A DNA stretch of 37,083 nucleotides from NCBI RefSeq assembly GCF_002877365.1, contig NZ_MCWZ01000280.1:1-37083 (forward strand). Direction: 5' to 3'. Positions 33,935-37,083 of this stretch are shown here, piece by piece. Numbering within the stretch: the stretch's first letter is position 1; the number at the start of each line of letters is the position of its first letter. The notes below the pieces were generated by a model. The model was not told the DNA's origin and did not search any database. It saw only the letters and a list, made by a program, of their open reading frames with translations. Origin of the DNA: Vibrio sp. 10N.261.55.A7. GTDB taxonomy: Bacteria; Pseudomonadota; Gammaproteobacteria; Enterobacterales; Vibrionaceae. Position numbers and translations under genes: made by a program.

Positions 33935-34470
33935 ACACAATCCTTATCCATGCTTATGAAATAAGATTGGTACATGCTACTTATTTACGCAAGGTAAGAT
34001 GCTGATTTAGTTTAATTTTAAGACATTACTCAAATCAGTTATTTCCATCAATCCTTTCAGCCAAAATTTCATGTTATCAGTCATTAAGTTACAACGAGAA
34101 ATATCCAACTTTAGATAGTTCTGTTCAAATCATGATTCTCAATATTGGAACTTCTTTTGGTTATGAGGCAGTCGATATAACAGAGCTCTTCTTACGAAAC
34201 ATATTCTCCTTTCTTCTTGAATAGATCCTACGAACAGAAATCCGCTATGTATTTCGGGAAAATATAGGTATTAGGATTATGTATCTGAGATTCATATTAA
34301 CGGATTACTTGTGAGCTTATGTTCTAAATGATATTGGGGCAGAAGTGCTTTAGCTTAACTGTCCCGCCTGACTTGATGTAGCTAAAAACGACCAATCTTT
34401 ATTGTGCGTGATCAGACTTTCTTGGGACTGATTCAACGATATTGTTTCCCCGACAGCGGTTTGCTACGGG
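33935..34470. other. Long leader region upstream of the exporter operon
   Basis: About 535 bp between the upstream LysR gene and the first ABC gene, both on the minus strand. It is AT-rich and without a supported gene or clear hairpin terminator. Its length suggests a complex promoter for the exporter operon, but no specific operator could be recognised by eye. Confidence 0.55.
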
Positions 34471-35415
34471 CTACTCCTCTGGAAGAACAGATTTAGCGAT
34501 GTTCATTAACCAGTGTATTTTCTCTGTTTTGTCATTTTTATTGTGGAAGTAACTGTAGATATCGGGTGATACGATGTCTTCACTTAGATCCAGTTTGATG
34601 ATTCGAATGTTTTTGAGTTGCTCGTAGTTTGAAAAGCGAGAGACGGGTGCAATCATATCGCTAAATTGAACCGCTTCGAGTATGACTAATGGCAGCTCAG
34701 AACTTAGAGCAACGTTAAGTTTTACACCATGCTTTTCAGCGACGTATTCTGGTGTGGTTGTTTTGTCATTCCAGTTAGGCGTCAAAATGTGACCGATTGG
34801 GTATTTCGTTGCTTCCTGTAGAGAGATGGTATCGCCTTGATGCGGGTGGCCTTCTCGACAAATTAAATGCAGGTGATCACTCCCGACTTTTTGTGAAACC
34901 AATGATTTGAGTGCGAAGTCACTGCTATAACTGATGCCCAAATCAATCTCCCCATTTTCAATTTCGTTTTGGGTATTCTGATTCCACGTTCTAAACGTCA
35001 CCTTGAGGTTCGGCGCGCTTTGATTAATCTGCAGAAACATTTTTGAAGAAATAGCGCTCATCAATCGAGGAGAGATCGCAATGGTCAGCATGCCCGCCAG
35101 TTCTTTAGGATCAAACTCTTGTCGGTTGTTTAAACTGACTTCTAGGCTGTCTAAAATAGGCGAAATTGTGGAATAAAGTTCCTCACCATAAGGGGTTGGT
35201 GTGAGGCCTTTACTGCTTTTTACGAATAGGTCATCTTCAAAATTCAGTCTCAATTTATTGAGTGATTTACTGATGGCTGGTTGGGTGACAGATAGTCGAG
35301 TCGCCGTCAATCTCATGTTTTTTTCTTGAAAAAGAATACTAAAAACACGCAGCAAATTGAGGTCGATATTCGTATAAAGATTGTTGGCCATAGCATCTAA
35401 GAGTGAACGTTCCAT
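34471..35415 (-). CDS. LysR-family transcriptional regulator
   Basis: A 314-residue LysR-type regulator. The winged HTH is NIDLNLLRVFSILFQEKNMRLTATRLSVTQPAISKSLNKLR, in the LeuO/NodD-like subgroup, followed by FEDDLFVKSSKGLTPTPYGEEL and the effector-binding domain. The first ATG (35415) has no good Shine-Dalgarno and an ATG at residue 9 is a possible alternative. It is in the same direction as, and next upstream of, the exporter operon, 537 bp away, so regulation of the adhesin/exporter locus is possible but is only inferred from position. Confidence 0.87.
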   Translation of the reverse strand: MERSLLDAMANNLYTNIDLNLLRVFSILFQEKNMRLTATRLSVTQPAISKSLNKLRLNFEDDLFVKSSKGLTPTPYGEELYSTISPILDSLEVSLNNRQEFDPKELAGMLTIAISPRLMSAISSKMFLQINQSAPNLKVTFRTWNQNTQNEIENGEIDLGISYSSDFALKSLVSQKVGSDHLHLICREGHPHQGDTISLQEATKYPIGHILTPNWNDKTTTPEYVAEKHGVKLNVALSSELPLVILEAVQFSDMIAPVSRFSNYEQLKNIRIIKLDLSEDIVSPDIYSYFHNKNDKTEKIHWLMNIAKSVLPEE

Positions 35416-35594
35416 AGCGCTAAGTTTATCATATCTGTGCGTATCAATGCTGTTGGAGGTTTGTTACCGCACATCGAGAAAGGATGTAAATGATTTGGTT
35501 GGCGAGGAGAGTCGCTGTATTGATCGTGCTAAATGCTAGCCTCAATATTGATATCAAGGCTAGGGGAAATAGCGAGAAAGTCTTTGGTTATCTA

Positions 35595-35840
35595 TCAGTG
35601 CTTTTTCGGCCCATTACGAACCATTTCTTTACCCGTTTCGAAAATCTCTTGCGTCACCCAGCGAGCCAGCAACAGATTGTTTGCATTATCGAATACCGCA
35701 ACAAAGTGACGACCATCAGTATTGTTGGTGGCCATGCCAATTCCAGCAACGCCCTCTAGGCCAAAGCCACCATTCTCAACCGCGATGAGAAATTGCTCAA
35801 GGTCCGCTAGGTTATCAATTACTGCTTGTTCATTGTTCAT
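35595..35840 (-). CDS. Small conserved-looking protein of unknown function
   Basis: An 81-residue protein (MNNEQAVIDNLADLEQFLIAV...) with a helical N-terminus and a beta-rich middle (GFGLEGVAGIGMATN, GRHFVAVFDNANNLLLARW). There is no signal peptide or membrane segment. Several purines precede the ATG (GAGAGAAAAACCG), a modest ribosome site. No family recognised. It stands between the LysR gene and the RidA operon. The balanced composition and good frame favour a real gene over a shadow, but this is not proven. Confidence 0.55.
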   Translation of the reverse strand: MNNEQAVIDNLADLEQFLIAVENGGFGLEGVAGIGMATNNTDGRHFVAVFDNANNLLLARWVTQEIFETGKEMVRNGPKKH

Positions 35841-36059
35841 CGGTTTTTCTCTCGTCTTTGTTTTTTGCTTACTAATCTAATTGTGGCTAATACTCACAAG
35901 ATTGCCGTTCGTCTCGCCAGAAACAGGCTTAGGGAAAGTGATGGGTTCCCTTGACATCTTGTCTATTTTCCAATGGGCGTACTTTACAGATGAAGAGGTC
36001 AGATTGAAACTCCGTGCACTCGATTCCTTGGGCAAAAATGTTGGAGATTGAGCTGATGA

Positions 36060-36099
36060 GAAAAGTGAAAGAAGAGGAACATAAGCGATGCTCCTCTTC
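36060..36099 (-). terminator. Terminator of the RidA operon
   Basis: An 8 bp perfect stem, GAAGAGGA (36071-36078) and TCCTCTTC (36092-36099), partly extended by CAT/ATG, lies 47 bp past the RidA stop. On the minus strand it is followed by a T-rich stretch (TTTCACTTTTC), consistent with termination of the three-gene operon. Confidence 0.65.
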
Positions 36100-36145
36100 T
36101 GGTGAGATTTTTATTTATCAGTTGATGAGCCTCAGGGTTACATCT

Positions 36146-36535
36146 TTACTCAGCTAATGCGATAACGGCCTCTACCTCCACCAGTAAATCTGGGTGAAAG
36201 AGTGCATCCACTTTAACCAGAGAGCTTGCTGGGAATTTTCCGCCGTAGATCTTCATCAGTGCGTCTCTTGCTTGGTGCAGGGTTGTGAGATCGGTAATGA
36301 AGATCGTCACTTTAATGATCGCGTCCAAATCTACGTTGTGATGCCGAGTAATTGTCTCAATTTGGTCAAATACCGTAACCAATTGCTGAGAAATGTCCTT
36401 ATCTTGAGTAGAACTCCCAAAGGCCGTTAGGCCCGATGTGTAGAGAACATTTTGAAAGGAAGTGGCGTGAACATACGGGCCTACAGCCTCCCCAAGCTCT
36501 GGGTAATGGTGTCTGGTTAGTGCTGCGTTGCTCAT
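36146..36535 (-). CDS. RidA/YjgF-family protein lacking the deaminase Arg
   Basis: A 129-residue trimeric Rid-fold protein. It has the family blocks VLYTSGLTAFG, DAIIKVTIFITDL, ARDALMKIYGG and VEVEAVIALAE. RidA enzymes deaminate reactive enamine/imine intermediates using a conserved Arg in a PAR[ST] segment; here that position reads FPASSLVKV, so the Arg is replaced by Ser and archetypal deaminase activity is doubtful. The start at 36535 overlaps the stop of the upstream DUF2798 gene (ATGA) and has AAGGA 6 nt upstream. It is the last gene of a coupled three-gene operon. Confidence 0.9.
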   Translation of the reverse strand: MSNAALTRHHYPELGEAVGPYVHATSFQNVLYTSGLTAFGSSTQDKDISQQLVTVFDQIETITRHHNVDLDAIIKVTIFITDLTTLHQARDALMKIYGGKFPASSLVKVDALFHPDLLVEVEAVIALAE

Positions 36536-36765
36536 AAACATTCCTTTTTATTGTTGTCGAGTAAATACGCGGTCAATGTGTGAACATAAGGGCTAAACAC
36601 AATTGAAATAAGTGCGGCTGCTGGCCACGCTAAAACAAATGCCTTTCCCCAAAACAGTGTGAAATTGGCGACGAACCCGAGGTTTAACCAGGTCACCCAT
36701 AATGTCATCAAGCTGGACAAGACAAGAGACATTAGAACGCCAAAAACAATTTTTCTAATCATCAT
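36532..36765 (-). CDS. DUF2798-type small membrane protein
   Basis: A 77-residue protein with two hydrophobic segments (about residues 7-33 and 39-60): IVFGVLMSLVLSSLMTLWVTWLNLGF and GKAFVLAWPAAALISIVFSPYVHTL. The pattern, including LGF and the AWPAA/P residues, matches the DUF2798 family of small inner-membrane proteins of unknown function. AGGAAGAG precedes two adjacent ATGs; either may be used. It starts 6 bp after the ABM gene stop and overlaps RidA by 4 nt, so the three are translationally coupled. Confidence 0.85.
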   Translation of the reverse strand: MMIRKIVFGVLMSLVLSSLMTLWVTWLNLGFVANFTLFWGKAFVLAWPAAALISIVFSPYVHTLTAYLLDNNKKECL

Positions 36766-36771
36766 CTCTTC

Positions 36772-37056
36772 CTAAAGTGCGTGCAGTTTTTCAATATAGA
36801 CAACCTCGGTGAGATTGTGTTGTAGATACGACTTGGTATGTTCCTGATTGAAATGGCGAGTCAGCGCTTGTTCGTCGTCCCAACGTTCCCAAAGCGTGAA
36901 GGAGCGAGGATCGTCTTTGTGTGCGAGCAATTCGAAGTATTGGCAACCTGCTTCCTTATTGGTTTGCTCAACAAGCTGCGTTAATTGTTCAATAGCAAAG
37001 GCACGATCGCTTTTTTCGGTAAGTTTAAGTCCTGCACTGATGTGTAACGTCTTCAT
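36772..37056 (-). CDS. ABM-domain putative quinol monooxygenase
   Basis: A 94-residue dimeric ferredoxin-like-fold protein of the ABM family (YgiN-like). The pattern ISAGLKLTEKSDRAFAIEQLTQLVEQTNKEAGCQYFELLAHKDDPRSFTLWERWDDEQALTRHFNQEHTKSYL is typical, including the FTLWERWDD strand and the EAGC segment. Activity on quinols is suggested by family only. GGGAATATCT precedes the ATG. It opens a three-gene operon with DUF2798 and RidA; the window ends 27 bp upstream, so the promoter is mostly outside. Confidence 0.88.
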   Translation of the reverse strand: MKTLHISAGLKLTEKSDRAFAIEQLTQLVEQTNKEAGCQYFELLAHKDDPRSFTLWERWDDEQALTRHFNQEHTKSYLQHNLTEVVYIEKLHAL

Positions 37057-37083
37057 AGATATTCCCTTTTGATGGTGTTGCGT

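Noticed and set aside
1..37083. CRISPR array, prophage, transposon or integron
   Set aside because: No regularly spaced repeats with unique spacers, no transposase, integrase or phage structural gene were seen; the adhesin repeats are coding domains.

Overview
The window looks like a chromosomal segment of a marine gammaproteobacterium, most likely a Vibrio. This rests on protein style (PilZ, MCP, SoxR, MATE and imelysin/di-haem iron cluster), moderate GC, AT-rich intergenic regions, Fur boxes of Vibrio type and a short intergenic block resembling small non-coding repeats I associate with Vibrio genomes. No insertion sequence, phage, tRNA, rRNA or CRISPR was seen. The species cannot be fixed from sequence alone.

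Layout. (1) 1-5.4 kb: a sodium/proton-dicarboxylate type symporter with its terminator, a gene-poor 700 bp stretch, a PilZ c-di-GMP protein, and a LysR regulator divergent from a MATE exporter. The regulator appears to start at a non-canonical ATC codon. (2) 5.4-10.2 kb: an MFS exporter divergent from soxR, with an almost textbook SoxR operator/promoter (19 bp spacer) driving the exporter. This is followed by a chemoreceptor and a urea transporter joined by a TAATG overlap. (3) 10.4-15.5 kb: a Fur-controlled iron locus of imelysin (IrpA-like), di-haem DUF1111 protein, imelysin-like lipoprotein and Tat-exported DUF1513 protein, with two Fur boxes and one internal terminator. (4) 15.7-20.1 kb: a Cys-rich protein of unknown function, an SSAT-like acetyltransferase divergent from a LysR regulator, and an ArsR-type regulator divergent from a NIPSNAP/ABM-fold gene pair.

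(5) 20.5-34 kb is the most striking part: an 8.2 kb gene for a 2717-residue VCBS/cadherin/Ig-like repeat adhesin, converging on a three-gene exporter operon (two ABC proteins plus an HlyD-type adaptor). The two ABC subunits are both degenerate in their nucleotide-binding domains. One has lost Walker A, Q-loop Gln and the Walker B Asp-Glu pair. The other keeps Walker A but has Asn for the catalytic Glu and no Q-loop Gln. The adhesin lacks visible RTX nonapeptides and a LapA-like N-terminus, and has a Lys-rich N-terminus and a His/Asp-rich C-terminus. I infer an atypical heterodimeric type I secretion system dedicated to this adhesin. No TolC, LapD or LapG gene is in the window.

(6) 34.4-37 kb: a LysR regulator, an 81-residue orphan protein and a tightly coupled three-gene operon (ABM monooxygenase fold, DUF2798 membrane protein, RidA-family protein lacking the usual catalytic Arg).
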